A DNA stretch of 64,000 nucleotides from positions 4,836,001 through 4,900,000 of the forward strand of contig NZ_CP178732.1 of the NCBI RefSeq assembly GCF_047324175.1. Direction: 5' to 3'. This DNA comes from Acerihabitans sp015654925 (GTDB lineage Bacteria > Pseudomonadota > Gammaproteobacteria > Enterobacterales > Enterobacteriaceae). Under the pieces are notes generated by a model that was not told the DNA's origin, searched no databases, and saw nothing but the letters and a program-made list of their open reading frames with translations. Positions 1 to 8,630 of the stretch are shown piece by piece; the stretch's first letter is position 1; every line of letters begins with the position of its first letter. Position numbers and translations under genes: made by a program.

Positions 1-1
1 T

Positions 2-379
2 ACCGGCCGGACCGGCCATGCGGAGGCGGTGCGCGTCGTCTTTGACCCGGCGGTGATCGCCTATACTGAATTGCTGCAATATTTCTGGGAAAATCACGAT
101 CCGGCCCAGGGCATGCGCCAGGGCGGCGATATCGGTTCGCAATACCGTTCGGCCATTTTCGTGCTGACCCCGGAGCAGGAGCAAGAAGCGCTGGCCAGCA
201 AGCTGCGTTTCCAGCAGGCCATGGCCCAGGCCGGGGACCGCCGTGAGATTACCACCGCTATCGAACCGGCCACCCCGTTCTATTATGCCGAGGATGAGCA
301 CCAGCAATACCTGTACAAAAACCCGCAGGGTTACTGTAACCTGGGTGGAATAGGCGTTTGCCTGCCGCCGCAAGCGTAA
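2..379 (+). CDS. msrA: Peptide methionine sulfoxide reductase MsrA, C-terminal part (5' end outside window)
   Basis: This is the C-terminal 125 residues or so of MsrA, which reduces methionine-S-sulfoxide in proteins and free methionine. The frame is already open at the left edge (TGRTGHAEAV), so the start codon and the catalytic GCFW region lie outside the window. Visible family features are the FWENHDPAQGMRQG segment, YRSAIF, FYYAEDEHQQYL and the C-terminal GYCNLGGIGVC, which carries the resolving cysteines. The stop is TAA at 377-379. It lies upstream of ytfL on the same strand, the arrangement seen in enterics. Identification is secure; only the truncation by the window limits it. Confidence 0.95.
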   Translation, partial: TGRTGHAEAVRVVFDPAVIAYTELLQYFWENHDPAQGMRQGGDIGSQYRSAIFVLTPEQEQEALASKLRFQQAMAQAGDRREITTAIEPATPFYYAEDEHQQYLYKNPQGYCNLGGIGVCLPPQA

Positions 380-533
380 TCATTAGCAGCCCCGATGGGG
401 CTGCTGCTATACTGTTCGCACCGTCGGGCGAACGGTCAATACCCCCGGTATAAGTACGTAATCGGTTATCTTTTCACAATACATTGCCCTTCAAAGGCGC
501 GCTGGCATAACGTCAGCCCGAAGTGGTCAAACT

Positions 534-1865
534 ATGCTAAACAGTATTCTGCTTATCCTGCTATTGATTGCGGTGAGCGCTTTTTTTTCCGTATCGGAAA
601 TTTCTCTCGCCGCTTCGCGCAAGATCAAACTGAAACTTATGGCCGACGACGGCAATATCAATGCCAAGCGCGTGCTGAAGCTTCAGGAAACGCCCGGTAT
701 TTTTTTCACCGTCATCCAAATCGGGCTCAACGCGGTGGCCATCCTCGGCGGTATCGTGGGCGACGCGGCATTCTCGCCCTCTTTCGCCGCCATTCTCGTG
801 CGCTTTATGTCGCCAGAAATGGCCGATCAGATTAGTTTTATTTGTTCTTTCACGCTGGTCACCAGCCTGTTTATCCTGTTCGCCGACTTAACCCCGAAAC
901 GCATCGGTATGATTTCACCGGAGGCTTGCGCCGTACGGATCATCAACCCGATGCGCTTCTGTTTGTTAGTGTTCCGCCCGCTGGTGTGGCTGTTTAACGG
1001 CCTGGCCAACGTTATCTTCCGGTTACTGAAACTGCCGATGGTGCGCAAGGACGACATCACCTCCGACGATATTTACGCGGTGGTGGAAGCCGGAGCCCTG
1101 GCCGGCGTGCTGCGCAAGCAGGAACACGAGCTGATTGAAAATGTGTTCGAGCTGGAATCCCGCACGGTGCCGTCATCCATGACTTCGCGCGAAAGTATTA
1201 TCTTTTTTGATTTGCGCGAAACCGAAGCCAGTATAAAAGAGAAAATCTCAACGCATCCTCACTCGAAGTTTCTGGTTTGCGACGCCAATATCGATCATAT
1301 CGTCGGCTACGTGGATTCCAAGGATTTGCTGAACCGCGTGCTGGGCAACCAGAGCCTGGCGTTGAATAGCGGCGTCCAGATTCGTTCGGCCCTGATCGTG
1401 CCCGATACCCTGACGCTGTCCGAAGCGTTGGAAAGCTTCAAAACCGCCGGTGAGGATTTTGCGGTAATCCTCAATGAATACGCGCTGGTGGTGGGCATCA
1501 TTACCCTGAACGATGTTATGACCACCCTGATGGGGGATTTGGTGGGGCAGGGCCTGGAAGAACAAATCGTGACGCGCGACGAAAACTCGTGGCTGATCGA
1601 AGGCGGCACCCCCATTGACGACGTGATGCGGGTGTTGCACATCGATGAATTCCCGCAGGCGGGCAATTATGAAACCATCGGCGGTTTTATGATGTTCATG
1701 CTGCGCAAGATCCCCAAACGGACGGATTTCGTGCGCTATGGCGGGTATAAATTTGAAGTGGTGGATATCGATAGCTATAAAATCGATCAGTTGCTGGTGA
1801 CCCGTATCGAAGAGAAATCTACGTTGGTCCTGGCGAAAACCACGGATAGCTCCAACGTCGCCTGA
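534..1865 (+). CDS. ytfL: YtfL/PaeA, CNNM-type inner-membrane transporter with CBS domains
   Basis: 443-residue inner-membrane protein of the DUF21/CNNM (HlyC/CorC) family. E. coli YtfL has been linked to export of polyamines such as putrescine and cadaverine and is also called PaeA. Residues 1-190 hold several hydrophobic helices after the EISLAASRKIKLK segment. A CBS-domain pair follows at about 205-335 (SRESIIFFDLRE; FAVILNEYALVVGIITLNDV), and a C-terminal CorC/HlyC domain lies at about 350-430. Length matches the enteric family. The gene follows msrA by about 150 bp. Substrate assignment rests on the E. coli orthologue. Confidence 0.92.
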   Translation: MLNSILLILLLIAVSAFFSVSEISLAASRKIKLKLMADDGNINAKRVLKLQETPGIFFTVIQIGLNAVAILGGIVGDAAFSPSFAAILVRFMSPEMADQISFICSFTLVTSLFILFADLTPKRIGMISPEACAVRIINPMRFCLLVFRPLVWLFNGLANVIFRLLKLPMVRKDDITSDDIYAVVEAGALAGVLRKQEHELIENVFELESRTVPSSMTSRESIIFFDLRETEASIKEKISTHPHSKFLVCDANIDHIVGYVDSKDLLNRVLGNQSLALNSGVQIRSALIVPDTLTLSEALESFKTAGEDFAVILNEYALVVGIITLNDVMTTLMGDLVGQGLEEQIVTRDENSWLIEGGTPIDDVMRVLHIDEFPQAGNYETIGGFMMFMLRKIPKRTDFVRYGGYKFEVVDIDSYKIDQLLVTRIEEKSTLVLAKTTDSSNVA

Positions 1866-2110
1866 ACAGCGCGCCAACGCGGATTGATTGGTAGTGGTTC
1901 AGGCAGGCCCCGGCGGGTGTGGATGGCGGCATGACGCTTAGCGCTATCCGCCCATCCAGGGCCTGAAACATCTGCGTATCTTTCGGTGACTTCAGGTGAT
2001 CCCGTGTTACCGGCTAACGGCACGCCCCGCTCATCTGGCTTGGGGGCTGGCATCGAGCTGTCCAGCGAGCTGGCTGCCGCGCCGGCATGGCATGGTTTGA
2101 CCCTGGCGGG

Positions 2111-2317
2111 TCAGGCGATGTCCAACTGGAGCCTCATCACCTGCCGGTTAACTTCCGACATGACATGGAAATGCTGTTTATCGCGGACCTTGGGCAACAG
2201 GATTTTGCCTTTATCGAATTCGAATGCGCCGAACCCTTTGATATAGATTCTGCCGCGGAATAAGGTCTTAACATAGGTTGCTACCTTGATAGCGTTATAG
2301 CGATGGAAGATTCTCAT
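2111..2317 (-). CDS. ytfK: YtfK, small SpoT-activating stress protein
   Basis: 68-residue basic protein with the enteric YtfK length and framework: RIFHRYNAIKVATYVKTLF near the start, GAFEFDKGKILLPKV in the middle, and VMSEVNRQVMRL near the end. In E. coli YtfK binds SpoT and tilts it toward (p)ppGpp synthesis during phosphate and fatty-acid starvation. It stands alone, opposite ytfL and divergent from ytfJ, as in E. coli. The call rests on near-collinear similarity along its whole length plus synteny. Confidence 0.9.
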   Translation of the reverse strand: MRIFHRYNAIKVATYVKTLFRGRIYIKGFGAFEFDKGKILLPKVRDKQHFHVMSEVNRQVMRLQLDIA

Positions 2318-2637
2318 TTTTTTACTTTACTCCCGTGATTAATATCCTCATGCCGTAACAAGTTGTTCACCAGCATGAGGCCCAACACTAACATTTAATA
2401 AGAGCTAGCATTTGTGCTTAAGTTCACGCAATTACGGGACTCTGCGCTGTTTTTACATAATTTGACAGAACGCTATAAAAGCCTAGCACTAAGGGCAGTA
2501 CTTTTATGCTAAAAGCGTTATGCTAAAAATGCTGTCCGCATGCCGTTTTTGTGCTATCGGTTCCAATATGGCGGTTTCGGCCGCTTGCCACGGGCCGAAA
2601 CCGCTTTGCGGACCCATCCGCCCAAAGGAGTTTTCTC
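2318..2637. other. Intergenic region between divergent ytfK and ytfJ
   Basis: About 320 bp without a credible gene. It must contain the ytfK and ytfJ promoters. A 10-bp direct repeat TATGCTAAAA occurs twice close together (about 2505-2528), and a TTGACA hexamer sits near 2461. Just before ytfJ there is a strong AAAGGAG ribosome-binding site. No Pho box could be assigned with confidence. Confidence 0.4.
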
Positions 2638-3204
2638 ATGCGCTGCCCGCTGCCCCTGGTTCTCCTGGCATTAATCCTGCCCCTGCATCTGTCCGCCCAC
2701 ACCCTGACGATCGGTAAACCGCTGCCCAAGGTGGCGATCGCCGAGCAGGGCGAACTGCTTTACCAACAAGATCGGTTTAGCTATCAATTCTGGGATAGCT
2801 CGCAGTTGAAGGGAAAAATCCACCTGATACAGCATATCGCCGCCCGGTCTTCCGCCAGCGAGATGAACGCCGCGATGATCGAGTCCATCAAGAGCGCTAA
2901 CTTACCCGGTAAATATTACCAAACGACGACAATCGTTAATGAAAACGACGCATTATTCGGCAGCGGTTCCTTTGCCCATAATTGGGTCGAGAATAATAAA
3001 AAGATGGCGGTCCAGTCGCAATTCATCCTCGATACCCACGGCAATGTGCGCCAGGCATGGCACTTGCTGCCCAAGGGTTCGGCAATCATTGTGCTGGATG
3101 CCCGGGGACGGGTGCGCTATGTCAAGGAGGGGGCATTGTCGCTCAAAGAGATACAGGAAGTGACGGATCTATTGCGCCGCCTGGTGCCAGGCGGCGCGTC
3201 TTAA
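2638..3204 (+). CDS. ytfJ: YtfJ, exported thioredoxin-fold-like protein
   Basis: 188-residue protein with an N-terminal signal peptide (MRCPLPLVLLALILPLHLSA) ending near residue 20, so it is probably periplasmic. It is the orthologue of E. coli YtfJ (184 residues), a protein of thioredoxin-like fold without the CXXC pair; its reaction is unknown. The ATG at 2638 is chosen because an AAAGGAG Shine-Dalgarno lies 6-7 bp upstream and because the signal peptide begins there; in-frame sequence further upstream is not protein-like. It converges with cysQ, with 5 bp between the two stop codons. Confidence 0.88.
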   Translation: MRCPLPLVLLALILPLHLSAHTLTIGKPLPKVAIAEQGELLYQQDRFSYQFWDSSQLKGKIHLIQHIAARSSASEMNAAMIESIKSANLPGKYYQTTTIVNENDALFGSGSFAHNWVENNKKMAVQSQFILDTHGNVRQAWHLLPKGSAIIVLDARGRVRYVKEGALSLKEIQEVTDLLRRLVPGGAS

Positions 3205-3209
3205 ACCGC

Positions 3210-3956
3210 TCAGAACAGCGAAACCCGGAACCCGGGATTGAGAAAGGATTCCCGCGGATGGTAATCCAGGGTGCGGCCGGTCCAATCATTGACCAGGGCT
3301 CCCGCGGCGGCGGCCACGGCATGGCCGGCGGCGGTATCCCACACGCTGGTCGGTCCGAAACGGGGGTAGAGCTGAGCGCTGCCTTCCGCCACCAGGCAAA
3401 ATTTCAGCGAAGAGCCGATGGTGACGGTCTGATGTTCACCCAATTGCGCCAGGTAATCCTGTAATTCGCTATCGTCGCTGTGAGAGCGGCTGACCACCAC
3501 CAGCGGCGGCCTGGCTTCCTTGCAATGGATCTCCAGCCGTTTGCCGTCCGGCGTGACTTTCCACGCGTTGCCCGCGTCGGCGGCATATAACACATCGGTG
3601 GCGGGCGCATAGACCACGCCCATAACCGGCTGGCCGTCTTCGATTAACGCGATATTGACCGTGAATTCGCCGTTGCGGCGCAGGAATTCCTTGGTGCCGT
3701 CCAGGGGATCGACCAGCCAGTAGCGCGTCCAGCCGCGGCGGACCTCCCACGACGGCGTATCCTCCTCGGAGAGGATGGGAATATCGGGCGTCAGCGCCCG
3801 CAATCCGGCGGCAATCACATTATGAGCGGCTAAATCAGCGGCGGTCAGAGGAGAATCGTCGGTCTTATGGGTCAATTCGAGCGGACGATCGCCGGCGTAG
3901 ACCTGCATAATGGCGGCACCCGCATCGCGCGCCAAACGGCAAATAGGTTCAATCAT
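3210..3956 (-). CDS. cysQ: 3'(2'),5'-bisphosphate nucleotidase CysQ
   Basis: 248-residue Mg-dependent phosphatase of the inositol monophosphatase family that removes 3'-phosphoadenosine 5'-phosphate formed during sulfate assimilation. Metal and phosphate motifs are visible: LSEED, then WLVDPLDGTKEF, then VWDTAAGHAVAAAAG near the C-terminus. The ATG at 3956 (MIEPICRLARDAG) is chosen because it aligns with the E. coli start and has a GAGGTGCG Shine-Dalgarno; an in-frame ATG 57 bp upstream adds non-conserved residues. It is probably membrane-associated, as in E. coli. Confidence 0.95.
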   Translation of the reverse strand: MIEPICRLARDAGAAIMQVYAGDRPLELTHKTDDSPLTAADLAAHNVIAAGLRALTPDIPILSEEDTPSWEVRRGWTRYWLVDPLDGTKEFLRRNGEFTVNIALIEDGQPVMGVVYAPATDVLYAADAGNAWKVTPDGKRLEIHCKEARPPLVVVSRSHSDDSELQDYLAQLGEHQTVTIGSSLKFCLVAEGSAQLYPRFGPTSVWDTAAGHAVAAAAGALVNDWTGRTLDYHPRESFLNPGFRVSLF

Positions 3957-4083
3957 TTCGCACCTCGGATTGTATGTCATAGCAATCAGACTCGTTGGGG
4001 GCGTGCTCAACAATCTGCATCCAGATTAATGCGTTAACCGCTGGGGCGCGGTCTGGTCGCCCCCAGCGGTAATTAAAGCGACA

Positions 4084-4704
4084 TTAAAGAATGTCCAATA
4101 GCTCCACTTCAAATATTAGCGCACTAAACGGCGGAATGGATGCGCCGGCGCCGCGTTCGCCGTAAGCGAGGCCATGGGGAATATAAAGCTCCCACTTGGA
4201 ACCGACCGGCATCAGGGTCAGGGCTTCAATCCAGCCGGGGATCACGCCGTTGACCGGGAATTCCGCCGGCTGGCCGCGCTGCACCGAACTGTCGAATACG
4301 GTGCCGTCAAGCAAACGGCCGGTATAATGCACGCTCACCCGATCCTGCCGCGAAGGGATGGCGCCTTCACCTTGCGTCAATACCTTGAATTGCAGGCCGG
4401 ACTCGGTCACCCGCACACCGTCTTCCTTGGCGTTGGCATCAAGGAATTCCTGCCCGGCCACCGCCAGATGTTTCTGGCGATCGAGGCGTACCGCATCCGC
4501 GCGCTCGTGGATAATGCGCAGGGCGCGATGGATGGCATCGACCGGTACCGCCGGGGAATTGCCCGCCAGCGCATCGCTCAGGCCCGCCAGCAGGGCTTCG
4601 GGCAGCAAGCCTTCCAGCCCCGATTCCTGAAGCTGCTGTCCCACTTGCAAACCGATGCCGTAACTGGCCTGGGCTTCAACGCTGTCTAAAGATGGTGCGC
4701 TCAT
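4084..4704 (-). CDS. fklB: FKBP-type peptidyl-prolyl isomerase FklB (FKBP22)
   Basis: 206 residues, the same length as E. coli FKBP22. Residues 1-95 form the helical N-terminal dimerisation region (SYGIGLQVGQQL). Residues 110-206 form the FKBP domain, with VSVHYTGRLLDGTVFDSS, the PGWIEAL segment and AYGERGAG around the active site. It has no signal peptide, so it is cytoplasmic. It lies downstream of the ytfB-like gene on the opposite strand and about 125 bp from cysQ. Confidence 0.94.
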   Translation of the reverse strand: MSAPSLDSVEAQASYGIGLQVGQQLQESGLEGLLPEALLAGLSDALAGNSPAVPVDAIHRALRIIHERADAVRLDRQKHLAVAGQEFLDANAKEDGVRVTESGLQFKVLTQGEGAIPSRQDRVSVHYTGRLLDGTVFDSSVQRGQPAEFPVNGVIPGWIEALTLMPVGSKWELYIPHGLAYGERGAGASIPPFSALIFEVELLDIL

Positions 4705-4900
4705 ATTTTTTCCTTGAATTGATAAAAAGCGAAAGGCGCAGCATAACAGCGCAGGCCTTTAGGGTAAAATCCTCAATGATGAATATGAGTACCGCGCCGC
4801 GCGCCAGCCGATCGGTCAGACTCAATTAAGCATGGAGGTTCACCGTGTGCCGCTCTATACTTCCCCGGGTTACAGGTAAACCATTGCAAGAGAGGTTATC

Positions 4901-5539
4901 ATGGGCAGAATTTCGCCCGGGAAAAACAAAATCCCACGTTTTTCCTTTTTGGGACTTGGCGGATTCAAATGGAAGTGGCCTTTACGCCCGCGGCCCGATG
5001 ATGATTCCGAATCAGCGGGCCGGCCGATGCTGACGCTGCTGAAAAGAATTTGGCACCTGCCCGATGACTTCGGCTGGATGGGGGCATTGCCGCTGCCCCA
5101 CCGGCGTTGGGTGCTGGTTGCCGCACTGGTTATCCTGCTGGCTATTCTGTGGCCCTACTCCCCCGCTACCCCGGTAGCGCCCCCCACGGGCGATCGCGCA
5201 GCACAGGGCCCGGTTTTGCAGGCCGAGCTGGTCGATAATCCCGCGGCCACCTCTGCCGCGCCGGCCCCGGCCGCTAACGGCCAATTGCATCGTTACCGGA
5301 TTGTCGACGGGCAAACGCTGGCGCAGCTGTTCCGCGAGCATAATTTGCCGGTGGGGGATGTGTTTGCGATGGCCCAAATCGAGGGCGAAGATAAGCCGCT
5401 GAGCAATTTACAGGCGGGCCAGCAGGTTGAGATCCAGCAGAATGCCCAGGGCGTGGTGACGGCGCTGGAAATTGAAACCGGCGGGTCCGGCAAGATACGT
5501 TTCGTCAGGCAACCCGACGGCAGCTACCTACGGCGTTAA
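4901..5539 (+). CDS. ytfB: YtfB, OapA-family LysM-like cell-envelope protein
   Basis: 212 residues, the same length as E. coli YtfB. The N-terminal 75 residues are basic and cytoplasmic, containing HLPDDFGWMGALPLPHRRW. One transmembrane helix follows (WVLVAALVILLAILWPY, about 80-97), then a Pro/Ala-rich linker and a C-terminal OapA/LysM-like domain (about 127-212: YRIVDGQTLAQLFREHNLP). The family is reported to localise to the division site and bind peptidoglycan glycans. The start follows a GAGAGG sequence. Confidence 0.85.
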   Translation: MGRISPGKNKIPRFSFLGLGGFKWKWPLRPRPDDDSESAGRPMLTLLKRIWHLPDDFGWMGALPLPHRRWVLVAALVILLAILWPYSPATPVAPPTGDRAAQGPVLQAELVDNPAATSAAPAPAANGQLHRYRIVDGQTLAQLFREHNLPVGDVFAMAQIEGEDKPLSNLQAGQQVEIQQNAQGVVTALEIETGGSGKIRFVRQPDGSYLRR

Positions 5540-5584
5540 CCAACCACTCCGAACGGCCTGGCGCGGGGATCGCCAGACAGCAAA

Positions 5585-5790
5585 ACGCCGGCATAAAGCC
5601 GGCGTGAGCTTGATGACAAAGCCATATTTGCGGGCATGATGGGCAGATCGTAAAGACGCCGTAAATACCTCCCTGTAGGCTCGGGCGCGCCATCCCTGGC
5701 GCGCTACGCTTTACTCTTCTTACCCATCATGCCCACTTCGAGCTTATGCGCATGTTTGTCAGCAGTCTGACGCCGGCATAAAGCCGGCGT
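5585..5790. repeat. Imperfect long palindrome bounded by two identical 21-bp hairpins
   Basis: The self-complementary 21-mer ACGCCGGCATAAAGCCGGCGT occurs at 5585-5605 and again, identical, at 5770-5790. Between them, GGGCATGATGGG (5632-5643) pairs with CCCATCATGCCC (5723-5734), and TGACAAA (5614-5620) pairs with TTTGTCA (5755-5761). The whole interval can therefore fold back on itself. It fills most of the 302-bp gap between ytfB and rplI. The left hairpin is followed by TTTT on the minus strand and could act as the rplI operon terminator. It looks like an interspersed intergenic repeat rather than a gene. Confidence 0.6.
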
Positions 5791-5841
5791 TTTACCAAGA
5801 GCATAATCGTTGACGTCAGTCTTGCGACTTCAGTCGTTCAA

Positions 5842-6294
5842 TTAGGCTTCAGCTACCACGATAACATTCAGGGTGGCAAAAACTTCGTTGTGAACCTGGA
5901 TGTTGATGTCGTGATCGCCGATGGTGCGCAGCACACCATTAGGCAGACGCACTTCGCTTTTGGCGACGTTAACGCCGGCAGCGGTGATGGCGTCGGCGAT
6001 GTCACGCGTACCGATAGAACCGAACAGTTTGCCTTCGTCGCCTGCTTTAGACGCGATGGTAACGCTACCCAGTTCAGTGATTTTATCAGCACGGGCATGA
6101 GCAGCGGCCTGGACGTCAGCCAATTTGGCTTCCAGCTCAGCGCGGCGCTCTTCGAAATATTCAACGTTTTTCTTGGTGGCCGGAACGGCTTTACCTTGCG
6201 GTACCAGGAAGTTACGGGCATAGCCCGCTTTAACGTTAACTTGTTCGCCTAAGCTACCCAGGTTGGCAACTTTATCAAGCAGAATAACTTGCAT
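5842..6294 (-). CDS. rplI: 50S ribosomal protein L9
   Basis: 150 residues, close to the usual 149. It begins MQVILLDKVANLGSLG and has the conserved KAGYARNFLVPQGKA segment of the N-terminal rRNA-binding domain, a long charged helix (about 45-75) and a C-terminal domain (GKLFGSIGTRDIADAI). It is the last gene of the leftward rpsF-priB-rpsR-rplI operon, 38 bp after rpsR. L9 binds domain V of 23S rRNA near the L1 stalk. Confidence 0.98.
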   Translation of the reverse strand: MQVILLDKVANLGSLGEQVNVKAGYARNFLVPQGKAVPATKKNVEYFEERRAELEAKLADVQAAAHARADKITELGSVTIASKAGDEGKLFGSIGTRDIADAITAAGVNVAKSEVRLPNGVLRTIGDHDINIQVHNEVFATLNVIVVAEA

Positions 6295-6332
6295 TACCTT
6301 ATCCTCTCAAAGTCGTATTGGACAGTGACCGA

Positions 6333-6560
6333 TTACTGATGACGATCAGTGTACGGCAACAGAGACAGATAGCGCGCGCGTTTGATCGCACGGGCCAGCT
6401 GGCGTTGGTATTTGGCACGAGTACCGGTAATACGGCTCGGGACAATTTTACCGCTTTCGGTGATGTAGTTTTTCAGCGTAGCGATGTCTTTATAGTCGAT
6501 CTCAATAACGCCTTCCGCGGTGAAACGGCAGAATTTGCGACGACGGAAATAACGTGCCAT
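6333..6560 (-). CDS. rpsR: 30S ribosomal protein S18
   Basis: 75 residues, the standard enteric length. It starts [17 protein letters not shown] and contains the conserved RNA-binding stretch [18 protein letters not shown]. It pairs with S6 on the central domain of 16S rRNA. It lies 4 bp downstream of priB, so translation is probably coupled within the operon. Confidence 0.98.
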
Positions 6561-6564
6561 ATGG

Positions 6565-6882
6565 CTAGTCTCCAGAATCTATCAATTCAATCTGCTCGGC
6601 ATGCAGAACCATTTTGCTCAGCCCATTGCGCCCTTGATGGCTACAAATGAAACCTTGGATGGTGAGCTGCGTGCCGACCGTTATACTGCGAGTCATCTCT
6701 TGTGACTGTTTTCCACTAACCACCACGGGCATACGGCACCATGCTTGTCGTGAAAAACCGGCTTCCTGTTGCTGCGAGCGGTGCTCAAGCACAAACTGGC
6801 AGTGAGGAATACCTGACGGACTGACCTTACGAATGGGTGCCTTGCACACGGTGCCTGACAGCATCAGCCGGTTCGCCGCCAT
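6565..6882 (-). CDS. priB: Primosomal replication protein PriB
   Basis: 105 residues, one OB fold; E. coli PriB has 104. Visible features are [40 protein letters not shown] and a C-terminal [18 protein letters not shown]. PriB stabilises PriA on ssDNA during restart of stalled replication forks. It sits between rpsF and rpsR, its conserved enteric position, with gaps of 6 and 4 bp. Confidence 0.96.
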
Positions 6883-6888
6883 CAGCGA

Positions 6889-7284
6889 TTACTCTTCAGA
6901 ATCCCCAGCATCATTGTCATCGTTGGCTTCGGTGGCGAAGTCTTCACGACGATCGCGGCGTTCATCTTTCGCTTTAACCATCGGGGAAGCTTCGGTGACC
7001 GCATGCTTAACGCGCATGATCATGCTGCGGATAACGGCGTCGTTGAAGCGGAAGTTTGTTTCCAGCTCGTCGATCACTTCCTGCGAGGCTTCTACGTTCA
7101 ACAGGACATAGTGGGCTTTGTGCAGTTTATTGATCGGATAAGCCAGTTGACGGCGGCCCCAGTCTTCCAGACGATGAATGATGCCCTGCGCATTGGTGAT
7201 AACACCCGTGTAGCGCTCAATCATGCCGGCAACCTGTTCGCTTTGGTCAGGATGAACCATAAAAACGATTTCGTAATGACGCAT
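6889..7284 (-). CDS. rpsF: 30S ribosomal protein S6
   Basis: 131 residues, first gene of the operon. It starts MRHYEIVFMVHPDQSEQ and contains IHRLEDWGRRQLAYPINK and the conserved HAVTEASPM. The C-terminal tail is acidic and ends GDSEE, the type of Glu-Glu end that RimK extends with glutamates in E. coli. An AAGGAG Shine-Dalgarno precedes the ATG. Confidence 0.98.
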   Translation of the reverse strand: MRHYEIVFMVHPDQSEQVAGMIERYTGVITNAQGIIHRLEDWGRRQLAYPINKLHKAHYVLLNVEASQEVIDELETNFRFNDAVIRSMIMRVKHAVTEASPMVKAKDERRDRREDFATEANDDNDAGDSEE

Positions 7285-7375
7285 ACAGAATTGCTCCTTA
7301 CGGATTATTCAGCCTCCTGTCAGGGTCAACCGCGGCCCATGGAAGCAAGGAACGTGATAATTGTGCGGCTGAAAA
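7285..7375 (-). promoter_or_regulatory. Probable S6:S18-binding leader of the rpsF operon
   Basis: The minus-strand leader contains ATCCGTAAGGAGCA just before the rpsF start. The S6:S18 autoregulatory RNA motif places a CCG triplet next to the Shine-Dalgarno in this way. Upstream, TCAGCCGC and GGAGGCTGA can pair to form the base of a hairpin. When bound, the S6:S18 complex would repress its own operon. This is inferred from motif position and the known enteric leader; the structure was not computed. Confidence 0.45.
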
Positions 7376-7577
7376 ATGACGCGCAATCTTACATTTATGG
7401 GGCGAGGAATACAAGGGTTGATACTGGGGAAAACCGGCGGTAAGGTAAGGGAACATCGAATATCTATTAATTAGCAAAAAAACTATTCAAAATGCATGCT
7501 TTTTGTTCAAAAAAACTGATTAACACAATCAATAAAGTGTTATTTCCCGCTCCCGCCCGCTGGCATATACTGTTTAT

Positions 7578-7702
7578 TATCTAATCAGGGTCGGCGTCGG
7601 CCAAGCCGTTGACTCAAAATAATTCTCCGTATCTCCAACACCAGGGAACAACCAAGAAAAAAGTAGTCGCCTTGTTTTCAGCCCCCTTGTGGGGCTTTTT
7701 TA
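7578..7702 (+). ncRNA. Candidate small RNA ending in a rho-independent terminator
   Basis: The 504-bp gap between rpsF and yjfP has no gene but carries a clear plus-strand intrinsic terminator: AGCCCCC-TTGT-GGGGCT followed by a T run (about 7680-7701). About 110 bp upstream a TATACT -10 hexamer (7566-7571) could start a transcript near 7578; the matching -35 (TTTCCC) is poor. No convincing reading frame lies between them. The terminator cannot serve rpsF or yjfP, which are both on the minus strand. A small RNA is the simplest explanation. Confidence 0.3.
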
Positions 7703-7788
7703 TTTCTACCTGACCCCGCATCCCCTTGCCCGGCCGCCATCCGGGAGCTTATCGAAGCGTGGCTTGGCGGAATCCCAGGCCGCAATGA

Positions 7789-8538
7789 TTAAAGATGTTG
7801 CTGAAAAAACGCCACGCCGGCGGCCAGCGCCGATACCGTGATTTTATGCCCGATGCCCGGCTCGGTCAGCAAGGTGGCCTGATGTCCCCCCTCACGCGCG
7901 TCCAGCGCCCGGTACAGGCGCGTGCTCTCGCCCGCCGGTACCAATGGGTCGGCTTCCCCGTGCCAGATGAGCAGCGGGCGATTGGCGAGTTTATCGAGCT
8001 GGTGATACACCTCATAATCCGCCAGGGACGCCGTGCGGCGCTCAAATTCCTTTTGCCGCACGGATGAAGTCAGCGCCACCGGCGGGAACAGGGTCTTCGC
8101 CAGCGACGTATAATCGCCGGCCCCCATAAAATCCGCCACCGCGCGCAGCCAGTCATAGCGGGCCATGGCGCCCAGCGCCGTCATGCCGCCCAGGGAAGCG
8201 CCGCAAACTCCCAGGCGATCGCCCTCGATCGCCCCCTGGCGCAGGTAATGATCTTTCAAGCCGGGCAGTTCGTCGATATTGCTGCGCAGGATGTCCCAGA
8301 AGTGACCCAGGCGGCGGTGCTCATCGCCGTCAAAGCGGGCGCCGTGCATCGCCGCATCCGGTAAGATAACGCGAAAACCGGCTTTCGCCAGGGCATAGCC
8401 AAAATAGCTGTACACCTCTTTTGACGAGGTGTATCCATGATAAAAGAAAATCGTCGGTAACGGCTGGCGGTGTTTCCCCGCGGGTACCGCATGTATAACG
8501 TCGATACCGTCGATACACTCCTGATGCATTTCGACCAT
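7789..8538 (-). CDS. yjfP: YjfP-type alpha/beta-hydrolase (esterase)
   Basis: 249 residues, matching E. coli YjfP, a carboxylesterase active on short acyl esters. The oxyanion region FFYHGYTSSKEVY is at about 31-43. The nucleophile elbow CGASLGG places Ser115 in GxSxG, and the acid and histidine lie in HGEADPLVP and GIGHKITV near the C-terminus. There is no signal peptide, so it is cytoplasmic. It is divergent from bsmA. The physiological substrate is unknown. Confidence 0.88.
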   Translation of the reverse strand: MVEMHQECIDGIDVIHAVPAGKHRQPLPTIFFYHGYTSSKEVYSYFGYALAKAGFRVILPDAAMHGARFDGDEHRRLGHFWDILRSNIDELPGLKDHYLRQGAIEGDRLGVCGASLGGMTALGAMARYDWLRAVADFMGAGDYTSLAKTLFPPVALTSSVRQKEFERRTASLADYEVYHQLDKLANRPLLIWHGEADPLVPAGESTRLYRALDAREGGHQATLLTEPGIGHKITVSALAAGVAFFQQHL

Positions 8539-8630
8539 TTTACCCCCAGATAAAAGTCCTTTGCCCTTTACCGCTCGGTGTTGAAGCGCTGATGTATACT
8601 TTTATTAGTCACTCGTGGAACTCTAAGCCT

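Noticed and set aside
5585..5605. Left hairpin as simply the ytfB terminator
   Set aside because: On the plus strand it is followed by GAGCTTG, not a T run; the T run is on the minus strand.
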